Shown here piece after piece: positions 7,665-15,041 of a stretch of 21,229 nt of DNA; positions within the stretch are counted from its first letter, which is position 1; the number at the start of each line of letters is the position of its first letter. Source of the stretch: Anaerolineales bacterium (GTDB taxonomy: Bacteria > Chloroflexota > Anaerolineae > Anaerolineales > DRMV01). The translations under genes and the position numbers were made by a program. The DNA is taken from assembly GCA_015484985.1 (NCBI GenBank), contig WFUL01000250.1, positions 1 through 21,229 of the forward strand. The letters run 5' to 3'. The notes under the pieces were generated by a model. It saw nothing but the letters and a program-made list of their open reading frames with translations. It did no database searches and was not told the DNA's origin.

Positions 7665-8747
7665 ATGACCTTCCCTCAAGACCTTTCGCCCACCCTTTGG
7701 GGCCTGGTTACCCGCTACAGCCCGACAGGCCAGGAAGCGGAAGCCGTGGCCTGGCTGGTGGATCATATGAAGGGACTGGGGGCGACCCGGGCTTTCATCG
7801 ATTCGGTGGGAAACGGTATCGGGATTTGGGGGGAAGGTCCGCAGGACATCGTACTCTTGGGACACATCGACACCGTTCCCGGTGAAATTCCTGTTCGGGT
7901 GGAGCACCAGAACGGCCGTCGGGTGCTTTACGGACGGGGCTCGGTGGATGCCAAAGGGCCCCTGGCCGCCATGGTGGATGCCGCGGCCGAGGTCGGTGCC
8001 CGGCCGGGCTGGCGCTTGGTGGTCATCGCCGCGGTGGACGAAGAAGGTGAATCGAAAGGCGCCCGGTACATTGCCAACCACTATCGCCCGGTCTTCGCTA
8101 TCATTGGTGAGCCCAGTCGGTGGCATCGGGTTACCCTGGGCTACAAGGGCAGCGCCTGGGCCCAACTGGAAGTGCAGCGGGATTTGGGACATTCCGCCGG
8201 GCCGGAAGGTTCGGCGGGGGATATCCTGTTGGCGGCCTGGTGCCGTCTGCAACAAGCCCGGGAGGAGTACAACCGCGGCCGGGAGCGCATGTTCGACCAG
8301 TTGCAACTGACGGTCCGGGGTATGGGCATGGAAGAAGATGGCTTTCGCCAGCGGGCCTGGATGCATCTGGCTGCCCGGCTACCCCAATCCCTGCCTCCCG
8401 AGGCTTGGTATCACTGGGTCCAGGGACATCTGCTCGAAGACATCACCGTAAAGCGTGTAGGCTTTCCCATCCAGGCCTTTGTGGCTGACCGCCGAACCCC
8501 GCTGGTGCGGGCCTTTATGCAGGCCATTCGGGCGCAGGGGGCCCGTCCGGGATTGGTTTATAAAAGCGGTACCGCGGACCTCAACATCGTCGCGCCCGTA
8601 TGGGGCTGTCCCGCCGTGGCCTACGGCCCCGGGGATTCCTCCCTGGATCACACCCCCCATGAGCACCTGGACCTGGACGAGTACGAACGGGCTGTCCAGG
8701 TATTGCGTCGCGTATTGCTCACCCTCACCCAGAACGCGAGCACGTAG
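7665..8747 (+). CDS. lysK: M20-family metallohydrolase, LysK-type ([LysW]-lysine/ornithine hydrolase)
   Basis: A 360-aa zinc hydrolase. Metal ligands and catalytic residues of the M20 family are visible: GHIDTVPG (His67, Asp69), GRGSVDAKGPLAAMV (Asp95), DEEGES (Glu126/127), GEPSRW (Glu149) and the C-terminal DHTPHEHLDLDEY. GSVDAKGPLAA and KSGTADLNIVAPVWGCPAVAYGPGDSSLDHTP fit LysK better than DapE or ArgE. LysK releases lysine (or ornithine) from the carrier protein LysW in the alpha-aminoadipate route. No lysW, lysX or lysJ is nearby, so the pathway assignment rests on sequence alone. ATG 7665 is chosen over the in-frame TTG at 7647 because AGGAGG ends 5 nt before it. It lies 38 nt after the C39-like gene. 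Confidence 0.85.
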   Translation: MTFPQDLSPTLWGLVTRYSPTGQEAEAVAWLVDHMKGLGATRAFIDSVGNGIGIWGEGPQDIVLLGHIDTVPGEIPVRVEHQNGRRVLYGRGSVDAKGPLAAMVDAAAEVGARPGWRLVVIAAVDEEGESKGARYIANHYRPVFAIIGEPSRWHRVTLGYKGSAWAQLEVQRDLGHSAGPEGSAGDILLAAWCRLQQAREEYNRGRERMFDQLQLTVRGMGMEEDGFRQRAWMHLAARLPQSLPPEAWYHWVQGHLLEDITVKRVGFPIQAFVADRRTPLVRAFMQAIRAQGARPGLVYKSGTADLNIVAPVWGCPAVAYGPGDSSLDHTPHEHLDLDEYERAVQVLRRVLLTLTQNAST

Positions 8748-8780
8748 CCCTTGTTTTAGGTGTAATACAATATCTTTCGT

Positions 8781-9031
8781 GAAGTAGGACAATTGTACGG
8801 GTAGTCCTAATCGGGCACGGGACCGCAGGAAAGAAAATAAATTGATGGGGCGGCTTCGCCGCCCCATCAATTTATCCTCACCCTCGCGGGTCAGTACCCG
8901 GAGAGCCTGCGCGAATTGGCAAAATTTCTCCATAATTTAAGGGCGTGGAACAGCGGGGATGGATATTGGGCTGTATCATCCCATGACTGGGTCGCCCTTT
9001 GTTCCGATCTTTGTCCTAATTGTCCCACTTC
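8781..9031. repeat. Inverted 14-bp repeats flanking copy B, possible MITE ends
   Basis: GAAGTAGGACAATT at 8781-8794 and AATTGTCCCACTTC at 9018-9031 are inverted copies with one mismatch, 251 bp end to end, enclosing palindromic copy B. No target-site duplication is obvious at the borders and no transposase is encoded. The enclosed stretch 8907-9017 shows no gene, only a weak GGGATG/CATCCC pair near 8960-8985. It may be a small non-autonomous element or the remnant of one. Confidence 0.4.
8804..8906. repeat. Nested palindromic repeat, copy B
   Basis: The inner hairpin is a perfect 18-bp stem (8837-8854 and 8858-8875) with a TTC loop and tip GGGGCGGC/GCCGCCCC. The left outer arm 8804-8824 reads GTCCTAATCGGGCACGGGACC, 20 of 21 identical to the complement of the copy C right arm. 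The right outer arm (about 8882-8906) is diverged. It sits 56 nt after the LysK-type gene in a convergent gap and may terminate that transcript. Confidence 0.85.
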
Positions 9032-9092
9032 GCAGAAGAGTTGGTATAAGCCAATCTCGGATGCTATCGCATACCCCTATTTTGCAGGATTC

Positions 9093-9231
9093 AGACTGAA
9101 ATTATTCTCCGTATATTTCGCGTAGCCCTGATCGGGTTCAGGATTGGGAGGGAGAAATAAATTGATGCAGCGGCGAAGCCGCCGCTGCATCAATTTGTCT
9201 TTCCGCCTGCGGTCCCGTGCCCGATCAGGAC
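9093..9231. repeat. Nested palindromic repeat, copy C
   Basis: The inner hairpin has perfect 17-bp arms 9159-9175 and 9180-9196 (AAATTGATGCAGCGGCG and complement) with loop AAGC. The outer arms include a perfect 10-bp pair, CCTGATCGGG 9127-9136 and CCCGATCAGG 9220-9229. The left flank from about 9093 (AAATTATTCTCCG, then TTCGCGTAG) matches the left flank of copy D. The stop codon of the minus-strand glycosyltransferase lies inside the right arm at 9225-9227. Convergent location fits a bidirectional terminator. Confidence 0.85.
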
Positions 9232-10409
9232 GATTCGCGCTTTTTAGTTCCAACCTCAATCCGCAAACGTTCAAAGAGTTCTTCGTAAGCCCAGGCCACC
9301 CGGTCGGGCGAGAAGGTTTCCCGAATCGCCTCTGGGTCTCCTCGGTAACGTTCAGGATGTCGGAGCACTTGGAGGAGGGCGCGAGCCAGGTCGTCGGGGT
9401 CGCCAATGGCCGCGATTTCTCCCATGCCCGTCATTTTCACCGGTTGACGTACGCCGGGCAGGTTGGAGGCCACCACCGGCACGCCGTGCATCATGGCCTC
9501 GATTTGTACCAGGCCGAAGGCTTCGGTGGAGTTTAGGCTGGGGAGGACCAAAACGTCCAGGTTGCTGTAGAAGGCGGCCATTTGTTCGGGGGGAAGTTCG
9601 CCCAGGAAGCGCCAGTGACCCCGGGCCTCCCACTGCCGGGCGATGGGCAGCACCTTCGCTCGATAGGCTTCTTCTCCCAGGACGTTCTCGTAAGGTCCGG
9701 CATACCATACCATGGCTTTGGGGAAGTGCTCCAGGATTTGGGGAAGTGCGCGGAGGAGCACGTCCACGCCTTTCTCGGCCGCCAGGCGGGCAGCCATGCC
9801 GATGATGGGTCCCTGGCCTTCGGGGTTGAAACGCTGCCGCATATTGGCCACATCTTCCGGTCGGGCAGGAGGGAGCGTCACCGGAGGCAGGATGGTGGTG
9901 AGTTTGTGACGATAGCGCCGCAGATAGGGGGAATGGTCCGCGTAATCCTGGGTATAGGTCACGATATGATGCGCCAGTCGCGCGGCCAGATGGTCCATGA
10001 TGTGCACCGTGACATTGGCCAGGCGGTTGATGAACCCCGGAGGAAGGCTGACATCACAGTGATAGGTCAGCACCGTGGGCCTTCGGAACAGTCGACCCCG
10101 GAGGGCGATGCCCGCGGCGTCGAATTGGGGGAGATGGAGATGAACCACATCATGGGCCAGCACCTGACGGGTTGCCTCAAGGCCCAGGGTGGGCTGAATC
10201 ACGCCTTTGCTGATGCGCATGAGCACGGGTACCCGCACCACCCTGACCCCGTCCATCCACTCCTCCCGAGGAAGCCGCCGGTCGTATTGGGAGGTCATGA
10301 CCGTGACCTGATGGCCCCGGGCTGCCAGGGCCCGGGCCAGGCGTTCGGCGTAAATGGTCAGCCCACTGGTGTGCGGGCGATAGTACGTGAGGGCGACGAG
10401 AATGCGCAT
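9225..10409 (-). CDS. GT4-family glycosyltransferase
   Basis: A 394-aa GT-B glycosyltransferase. The N-terminus MRILVALTYYRPHTSGLTIYAERLARALAARG is the usual acceptor-domain start; HLHLPQFD and LTYHCDV follow. The donor domain has GMAARLAAEKGVDVLLRAL, FLGELPPEQMAAFYSNLDVLVLPS and the EX7E motif EAFGLVQIE followed by AMMHGVPVVASNLPG. It transfers a sugar from a nucleotide donor with retention, probably to a lipid or polysaccharide acceptor; neither donor nor acceptor can be read from sequence. ATG 10409 is preceded by AAAGGAG at good distance. It lies 29 nt after the FmdB-like gene on the same strand. The C-terminal residues KKRESS and the stop run into repeat copy C, so the 3' end may have been altered by repeat insertion. 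Confidence 0.92.
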   Translation of the reverse strand: MRILVALTYYRPHTSGLTIYAERLARALAARGHQVTVMTSQYDRRLPREEWMDGVRVVRVPVLMRISKGVIQPTLGLEATRQVLAHDVVHLHLPQFDAAGIALRGRLFRRPTVLTYHCDVSLPPGFINRLANVTVHIMDHLAARLAHHIVTYTQDYADHSPYLRRYRHKLTTILPPVTLPPARPEDVANMRQRFNPEGQGPIIGMAARLAAEKGVDVLLRALPQILEHFPKAMVWYAGPYENVLGEEAYRAKVLPIARQWEARGHWRFLGELPPEQMAAFYSNLDVLVLPSLNSTEAFGLVQIEAMMHGVPVVASNLPGVRQPVKMTGMGEIAAIGDPDDLARALLQVLRHPERYRGDPEAIRETFSPDRVAWAYEELFERLRIEVGTKKRESS

Positions 10410-10438
10410 GGTGTGCTCCTTTGAGCCGTCAATCCAGA

Positions 10439-10858
10439 CTAATCCTCAAAGTCCTCCATCTTGTTGTTGTCCGTTGTGGTCTCCCCTTCTGTTCCTTCCT
10501 CCCCGACCAGTTCAGGCATGGATTTTTCGATTTCCTCGGGGGATTCTCCTCGTTCCAGCCGGGAGACCACTTCCTCCAGCTCGGGGTCCAGGTCTTCGCC
10601 CATTTCTGCGCTCATCGCTCGCATCATTCGCGCCAGGGCTTTGGGGTTTCGCTCCATTTCTTCAAAAGACCCCGGGTCGGCCAGGTCCTCCAGTTGACTC
10701 TCGAAGGACCGAATGAAGCGTACTCGACCGATGCGGCGTTCCACCTGTGGACTGCCACAACGGGGACACGTAACCGGAACCCTGCCGTACTCCTGATAGG
10801 ATAGGCGCACGTTGAAAACCCGGTTACAATCGAGACATGCATACGTGTACTCCGGCAT
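10439..10858 (-). CDS. FmdB-family zinc-ribbon protein
   Basis: A 139-aa protein whose first 45 residues form an FmdB/CxxC zinc ribbon: MPEYTYACLDC, with cysteine pairs at 8/11 and 31/34 (CPRC). The rest is acidic and low in complexity (for example ELEEVVSRLERGESPEEIEKSMPELVGEEG), probably helical then disordered. FmdB-type proteins are common and mostly uncharacterised; proposed roles are regulatory or metal-related. ATG 10858 is chosen over upstream in-frame starts because GGGAGGGG lies 7 nt before it and the family begins MPxYxYxC. It precedes the GT4 gene by 29 nt and is divergent from gmk across only 27 bp. A TATAAT on the minus strand at 10893-10898, within the gmk start, could be its -10 box. 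Confidence 0.88.
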   Translation of the reverse strand: MPEYTYACLDCNRVFNVRLSYQEYGRVPVTCPRCGSPQVERRIGRVRFIRSFESQLEDLADPGSFEEMERNPKALARMMRAMSAEMGEDLDPELEEVVSRLERGESPEEIEKSMPELVGEEGTEGETTTDNNKMEDFED

Positions 10859-10885
10859 GGCAACCCCTCCCAGGAGGAAGTCCGC

Positions 10886-11548
10886 ATGGGGCATTATACC
10901 GAGGCCGAGGCATTTGTGCTCCCCCGCCCTCAACCTTTACTCATCGTCATTTCAGGGCCTTCGGGGGTAGGGAAAGATTCCGTCCTCAAGCGGATGAAGG
11001 AGCGGAGCATTCCTTTTCATTATGTGGTCACCGCGACGACCCGTCCACCCCGACCCGGTGAGAAGCACGGAGTGGACTACTATTTCGTCTCGCCCGCGGA
11101 GTTCGCCCGCATGATAGAGGACGATGAATTGATGGAATGGAGCATCGTATACGGGGATTACAAGGGCATTCCCAAACGTCCTATCATGGAGGCCATGGCC
11201 CAGGGTAAGGACGTCATCATGCGCATTGACGTGCAGGGCGCGGCCAAGGTCCGGGCTTTGTGTCCTCAGGCGGTCCTCATCTTTCTGACCGCGGAATCCG
11301 AGGAGGATTTGGAGCGGCGGCTGGCCCGTCGCGGCACGGAATCCCCCGAAGAATTGCGTTTGCGGGTAGCTATGGCGCGCGAAGAATTGAAGCACGTTAA
11401 GGACTTCGACTACGTGGTGGTCAACCGGGAAGGCCATCTGGATGAAACAGTGGACACCATCCTAGCCATCGTCACCGCGGAACACCACCGGGTACGCCAT
11501 CGGAAGCCCTGTGACGCCCTCGTGCTACAGGAGGATCCCGGCGGATGA
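10886..11548 (+). CDS. gmk: Guanylate kinase
   Basis: A 220-aa nucleoside monophosphate kinase converting GMP and ATP to GDP and ADP. Residues 20-32 hold the P-loop IVISGPSGVGKDS. The GMP-binding segment includes TATTRPPRPGEKHGVDYYFVS and DELMEWSIVYGDYKG. DVQGAAKVRALCPQAVLIFLTAESEEDLERRLARRGTE is typical of the family. An N-terminal 17-residue lead precedes the core strand, and about 25 residues extend beyond the usual C-terminus. AGGAGG lies 9 nt before ATG 10886. The stop overlaps the start of the GH1 gene as ATGA, so the two are probably translationally coupled. It is divergent from the FmdB-like gene. Confidence 0.96.
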   Translation: MGHYTEAEAFVLPRPQPLLIVISGPSGVGKDSVLKRMKERSIPFHYVVTATTRPPRPGEKHGVDYYFVSPAEFARMIEDDELMEWSIVYGDYKGIPKRPIMEAMAQGKDVIMRIDVQGAAKVRALCPQAVLIFLTAESEEDLERRLARRGTESPEELRLRVAMAREELKHVKDFDYVVVNREGHLDETVDTILAIVTAEHHRVRHRKPCDALVLQEDPGG

Positions 11549-12873
11549 CGCGCAGGGCTTTGTCCTTCCCTTCGGGTTTCCTTTGGGGCACGGCCACGTC
11601 CGCCCATCAGGTTGAGGGGGACAATTTTCACAACAACTGGTGGGCCTGGGAACAGGAGCCGGGGCGGATTCTCCACGGGCACCGTTCCGGTTCCGCGTGC
11701 CAGTGGTGGGCCGGACGCTGGCGGGAAGATTTCGACCGGGCAGCCCAGGGGAGCCAAAACGCCCATCGGCTCTCGGTGGAGTGGAGTCGCCTTCAGCCCG
11801 TGCCGGGCCGCTGGGACGAGGACGCGCTGGCCCATTACCGGGAGATGCTGCAGGGGCTGCGGAAGCGGGGCATGACCCCGATGGTCACCCTGCACCACTT
11901 TACCGACCCCTTGTGGTTCGCCGAAGCAGACGGCTGGGAGCAGGAGGACGCTCCCCAGCGCTTTGCCGCCTTTGTGGAGAAGGTCGTTCTCGGACTCCGG
12001 GACCTGGTGGACCTCTGGTGCACCATCAACGAACCCAACGTTTTGGCCTATATGGCCTATCTGGAAGGCACGTTTCCGCCCGGGAAATCCAGCCTGCGGG
12101 CGGCCTTTCGGGTGATGGTCCATCTGGCCCGGGCCCATACCGCGGCCTACCATGTGATTCACCGTATCCAACCCGAGGCCCGTGTGGGTATGGCCATCAA
12201 CTACCGGGGATTCCTTCCCGCCCGCCCGGCTTCACGATTGGACCGCTGGGTAGCCAGTGTGTTATCCCGACTGTTCAATGATTTCTTTCCCGTCGCGGCC
12301 CATACCGGCGTTTTATTGTTTCCCTGGGGTCGCCGCACCGAACCCGCGCTGCGGGGGACGCAAGACTTCATCGGGGTGAACTATTACACACAAGACCGTG
12401 TTGCTTTTGACTGGAAAGCCGTGGGCCAGTTCTTTGCCCGACGGTTTTATCCACCGGATGCAGAATTGAGCGACCATGGCTTCATTGCCAACGAGCCCCA
12501 AGGGATGTATCGAGCCCTGACCTGGGCACGACGATTTGGGGTGCCCGTTTTCGTGACCGAGAACGGCGTGGAAGATGCCGACGACGACCTGCGCCCTCGG
12601 TATCTGGTTCAGCACCTCCATCAGGTGTGGCGAGCCCTACGAGACGGCGTACCGGTACAGGGCTATTTTCACTGGACCTTGGTGGACAATTTCGAGTGGG
12701 ACCGGGGTTGGACCCAGCGCTTCGGCCTGTGGGAACTGGACCTCGCGACACAGGAGCGCCGTAAGCGAGCTAGCGCCGATCTGTACGCTGCCATCTGCGC
12801 TTCCAATGCCCTTACCGAGGAAACCGTGGCCCGTTACTGTCCCGAAGCGCTCCCCTCCCTTTTCGTTGAATGA
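11545..12873 (+). CDS. GH1-family beta-glycosidase (beta-glucosidase type)
   Basis: A 442-aa retaining glycoside hydrolase family 1 enzyme. It begins with FPSGFLWGTATSAHQVEGDN, the GH1 N-terminal signature. The acid/base is Glu163 in CTINEPN and the nucleophile is Glu339 in VTENGV. Other conserved segments are LSVEWSRLQP, VTLHHFTDPLWF, DFIGVNYYTQ and YFHWTLVDNFEWDRGWTQRFGLW. There is no signal peptide, so it acts inside the cell, probably on short beta-linked glycosides. Exact sugar preference is not visible. It overlaps the gmk stop (ATGA) and converges with the EamA transporter gene with only 6 nt between stops and no terminator visible there. Confidence 0.95.
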   Translation: MTRRALSFPSGFLWGTATSAHQVEGDNFHNNWWAWEQEPGRILHGHRSGSACQWWAGRWREDFDRAAQGSQNAHRLSVEWSRLQPVPGRWDEDALAHYREMLQGLRKRGMTPMVTLHHFTDPLWFAEADGWEQEDAPQRFAAFVEKVVLGLRDLVDLWCTINEPNVLAYMAYLEGTFPPGKSSLRAAFRVMVHLARAHTAAYHVIHRIQPEARVGMAINYRGFLPARPASRLDRWVASVLSRLFNDFFPVAAHTGVLLFPWGRRTEPALRGTQDFIGVNYYTQDRVAFDWKAVGQFFARRFYPPDAELSDHGFIANEPQGMYRALTWARRFGVPVFVTENGVEDADDDLRPRYLVQHLHQVWRALRDGVPVQGYFHWTLVDNFEWDRGWTQRFGLWELDLATQERRKRASADLYAAICASNALTEETVARYCPEALPSLFVE

Positions 12874-12879
12874 AGGGGC

Positions 12880-13755
12880 TCAAGCGGGTTTCGTATGCCC
12901 CGTATGCCATCCGGCCCATAGACCTGCGGCCACGATGAGTCCCCCGCCGATGAGATGGGCCGAGGTCAGGGATTCCCCCAGAAGGAGGGCGGATAGCAGC
13001 GCCCCGTAAAGGGGCAGGGTGTTGTAGAACACCATGGCACCACTGGGCCCCAGATGTTTCACACCCGTGTTCCAGGCGAAGAAGCCCAGGACGCTGGGGA
13101 AGAGGCCGATGTAGAAAATTGCCAGGAGCAGGGATGGACTCCAGGCGACAGGACGCACCTGGACTTCGATGATCGCGGCCAGAGCCAGGAGGGGGGTGGC
13201 CAGGAAGGCCGACCAGGCAGTGGCTCCCAGGGACGAACGGGTGCGCATGGTTCGTCGCCCCAGGACGGAATACAGCCCCCATAACGACGCCGCCACGAGG
13301 ATGAGCACATCTCCCGGGTTGAAGCGGAAGGCCATCAGGGTTTCCCAGGTGCCGCCGGTGATGAGCCAGGCCACGCCGAGGAAGGCCACCGAGGCCGCCA
13401 GGGCTTGATGCCGGGTCATGGGTTCCCGAAGCAAAAGGGCCGCCCAGAGGCCAGTGAGAAAAGGCCCCAGCGCGGCAATCAGGGTGGCATTGGTCGCGGT
13501 GGTGTACCGAAGGCCCAGGTAGAGGATGGGCACGAACAGGGCCACTCCGGTCAAAGCCATCCCCACCAGGAGCCAGCCTTCCCGCCCCAGGCGGAGTTCC
13601 CGGGGTTGCAGACGACGCAGAAGCAGGTAGAACACCAGGGAGGCCACCAGGAAACGAAGGGCCGCCAGGGTCAGTGGACCGATGACGGAACGCAGGGCCC
13701 GCCCCAGGACCATGTTCGTGGCCCATACAAAAGTGGCCATATTCACCAGCAACAT
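12880..13755 (-). CDS. EamA/DMT-superfamily transporter
   Basis: From ATG 13755 the protein is 291 aa, the normal size for a ten-helix drug/metabolite transporter with two EamA repeats. Repeat 1 includes MATFVWATNMVLGRAL, PLTLAALRFLVASLVF and YTTATNATLIAALGPFLTGLWAALLLREPMT. Repeat 2 includes GDVLILVAASLWGLYSVLGRR and LGPSGAMVFYNTLPLYGALLSALLLGESLTSAHLIGGGLIVAAGL. The family exports or imports small metabolites; the substrate cannot be assigned. The frame is open to 13866, but the additional 37 codons would make it unusually long and lie over a promoter-like sequence. GTG 13785 is an alternative start. Confidence 0.88.
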   Translation of the reverse strand: MLLVNMATFVWATNMVLGRALRSVIGPLTLAALRFLVASLVFYLLLRRLQPRELRLGREGWLLVGMALTGVALFVPILYLGLRYTTATNATLIAALGPFLTGLWAALLLREPMTRHQALAASVAFLGVAWLITGGTWETLMAFRFNPGDVLILVAASLWGLYSVLGRRTMRTRSSLGATAWSAFLATPLLALAAIIEVQVRPVAWSPSLLLAIFYIGLFPSVLGFFAWNTGVKHLGPSGAMVFYNTLPLYGALLSALLLGESLTSAHLIGGGLIVAAGLWAGWHTGHTKPA

Positions 13756-13792
13756 GCCCTTCCAGGGGAAACCTTTCCTCAGCACGCTGGAG

Positions 13793-13798
13793 AGTATA
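13793..13798 (-). promoter_or_regulatory. Possible extended -10 promoter for the EamA transporter
   Basis: The minus strand reads TGTTATACT, an extended -10 element (TGn then TATACT), 38 nt before the chosen ATG. No good -35 is present, which is tolerable for extended -10 promoters. Its place inside the open frame supports the shorter start for the transporter. Confidence 0.35.
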
Positions 13799-13936
13799 AC
13801 ACGGCCAAAGATAGTCCCTGCTCCGTCCTTCAAGAACCTTTGAAGGAGCCTCCACAAAAATTCCACATCTCGCTCTTAGCATAACAAGCGAAACAGTCCA
13901 TTTTTCTCTGACTCATCTTGCAAAGGGAGGTGACCC

Positions 13937-14878
13937 ATGACACGCAAAGCCTTCGTCTTCCTGACCCTGTTGACGCTGGGTGCGGGTATCCTGTTGTGGG
14001 GATGTAATGCTTCCCTGGAAGCCGCTGCGACACAGGAAGCCTCGTCTGTCCTTACGGAAGCCACGGCTTTGGCGACATCGGAAGAAACGGACGCAACGGT
14101 CCAGATTGAAACCCCAACGGTTCCAATGGCCGGGGCGACACCTATGGGAAATGGGGTTCCTGGAGGGCCTGGTCGTGGACAGGGCCATGGGCCTGGTCGA
14201 CGGGGGCAGGGCCTGGGTGGTCCGCCGGAAGGACGAGGTCCGGAGAACCCCTGGCGTCCGTTCCATCAGATGCCTGTTCCCGAGGAGTACGCCACGTTGA
14301 CCAACCCCATCCCCGCGGACGAGGCTTCGATCGCTCGAGGTGAGGAGGTGTATCAGACTTACTGTGCTTCTTGCCATGGCGAAACGGGCCTGGGTGATGG
14401 TCCCGTAGCAGACACGCTGACTCCGCCTCCGGCCCCTTTGGCACATACGGCTTCTCGCATGAGCGATGGGTATCTCTACTGGCGTATTGCTGAAGATGGC
14501 ATCCAGTTCGGCACGGCCATGCCGTCCTTTGAAACCGCTCTCACCGAAGAGGACATCTGGCATACCATCAATTTCCTGCGCTCTTTGAGCGCGGAGGCTG
14601 ATGTCCAGGCGAATCAACGACTTCAAGAAGCCTTGACCCAGGCCGTCAACGAAGGTGTGATCACGCAGGAGGAGGCCGACCTGTTCCTTCGGGTGCACAA
14701 CCTCATTGAAGCATACCGTCAGGAGCACAGGGACGAATTGCGCGGCCAAGGCACTCCAGGAAGCGCGATGGACATCATTCTGCAAGGGCTGGTGGCATCA
14801 GGCCCGTTGACCCAGGATGAGGCCCAGCGCTTTCAGGAGATTTTCCAGAAGTTGAATGACGCCCAGTTGCTGCCATAG
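13937..14878 (+). CDS. Lipoprotein monoheme cytochrome c with C-terminal helical extension
   Basis: A 313-aa exported protein. Residues 1-22 form a signal peptide ending LLWGC, with Cys23 as probable lipidation site. A low-complexity linker follows: Thr/Ala/Glu-rich (24-70), then Gly/Pro/Arg-rich (71-104). The cytochrome domain (about 115-215) has NPIPADEASIARGEEVYQTYC, heme motif CASCH (Cys143, Cys146, His147) and probable axial Met195 in GTAMPSF. A C-terminal helical region of about 95 residues (from 216) is not part of the usual cytochrome c fold. It should be a membrane-tethered electron carrier outside the cell. The ribosome site AAAGGGAGGTGA is near-perfect. It is divergent from the transporter and no oxidase genes are adjacent. 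Confidence 0.92.
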   Translation: MTRKAFVFLTLLTLGAGILLWGCNASLEAAATQEASSVLTEATALATSEETDATVQIETPTVPMAGATPMGNGVPGGPGRGQGHGPGRRGQGLGGPPEGRGPENPWRPFHQMPVPEEYATLTNPIPADEASIARGEEVYQTYCASCHGETGLGDGPVADTLTPPPAPLAHTASRMSDGYLYWRIAEDGIQFGTAMPSFETALTEEDIWHTINFLRSLSAEADVQANQRLQEALTQAVNEGVITQEEADLFLRVHNLIEAYRQEHRDELRGQGTPGSAMDIILQGLVASGPLTQDEAQRFQEIFQKLNDAQLLP

Positions 14879-14891
14879 GTCTCAGGGCTGT

Positions 14892-14992
14892 TCGAAAATT
14901 CGTCTCCGCGATGTTCGCATAGGCCGAACCGGGCACAGGATCTAAAGGGGAAACGAGATAACACGGCGGCGAAGCCGCCGCCGTGTTATCTC
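14892..14992. repeat. Nested palindromic repeat, copy D (right outer arm lost)
   Basis: The inner hairpin is a perfect 17-bp stem (14955-14971 and 14976-14992, GAGATAACACGGCGGCG and complement) with loop AAGC. The left outer arm 14922-14942 matches the family arm at 15 of 21 positions, including CGGGCACAGGATC. GTTCGCATAGG at 14913-14923 is identical to 19531-19541 in copy E. The flank AAATTCGTCTCCG resembles that of copy C. After the stem the sequence runs directly into the SDR leader with no recognisable right arm. It lies between two genes on the same strand. Confidence 0.8.
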
Positions 14993-15041
14993 TATAGTTC
15001 TCATGGTAAAAAGAAGAACAGCATTCCTGGGGAGGTGTATG

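Noticed and set aside
8801..9125. GTAG tetranucleotides before copies B and C (8801-8804, 9122-9125) as proof of REP elements
   Set aside because: GTAG is typical next to REP hairpins, but copies D and E have ATAG at the equivalent place and the hairpin foot is not directly adjacent, so the link is only suggestive.
8916..9125. Short open frame of 69 codons in the gap between B and C
   Set aside because: No ribosome site, composition unlike neighbouring genes and overlap with repeat flanks.
9582..10424. Long open frame of 280 codons opposite the GT4 gene
   Set aside because: It is antisense to a complete glycosyltransferase with conserved motifs; the translation has no coherent fold signature.
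13405..13884. Open frame of 159 codons opposite the transporter
   Set aside because: Composition is Gln/Gly/His-rich as expected for the reverse of a Leu/Ala-rich membrane protein.
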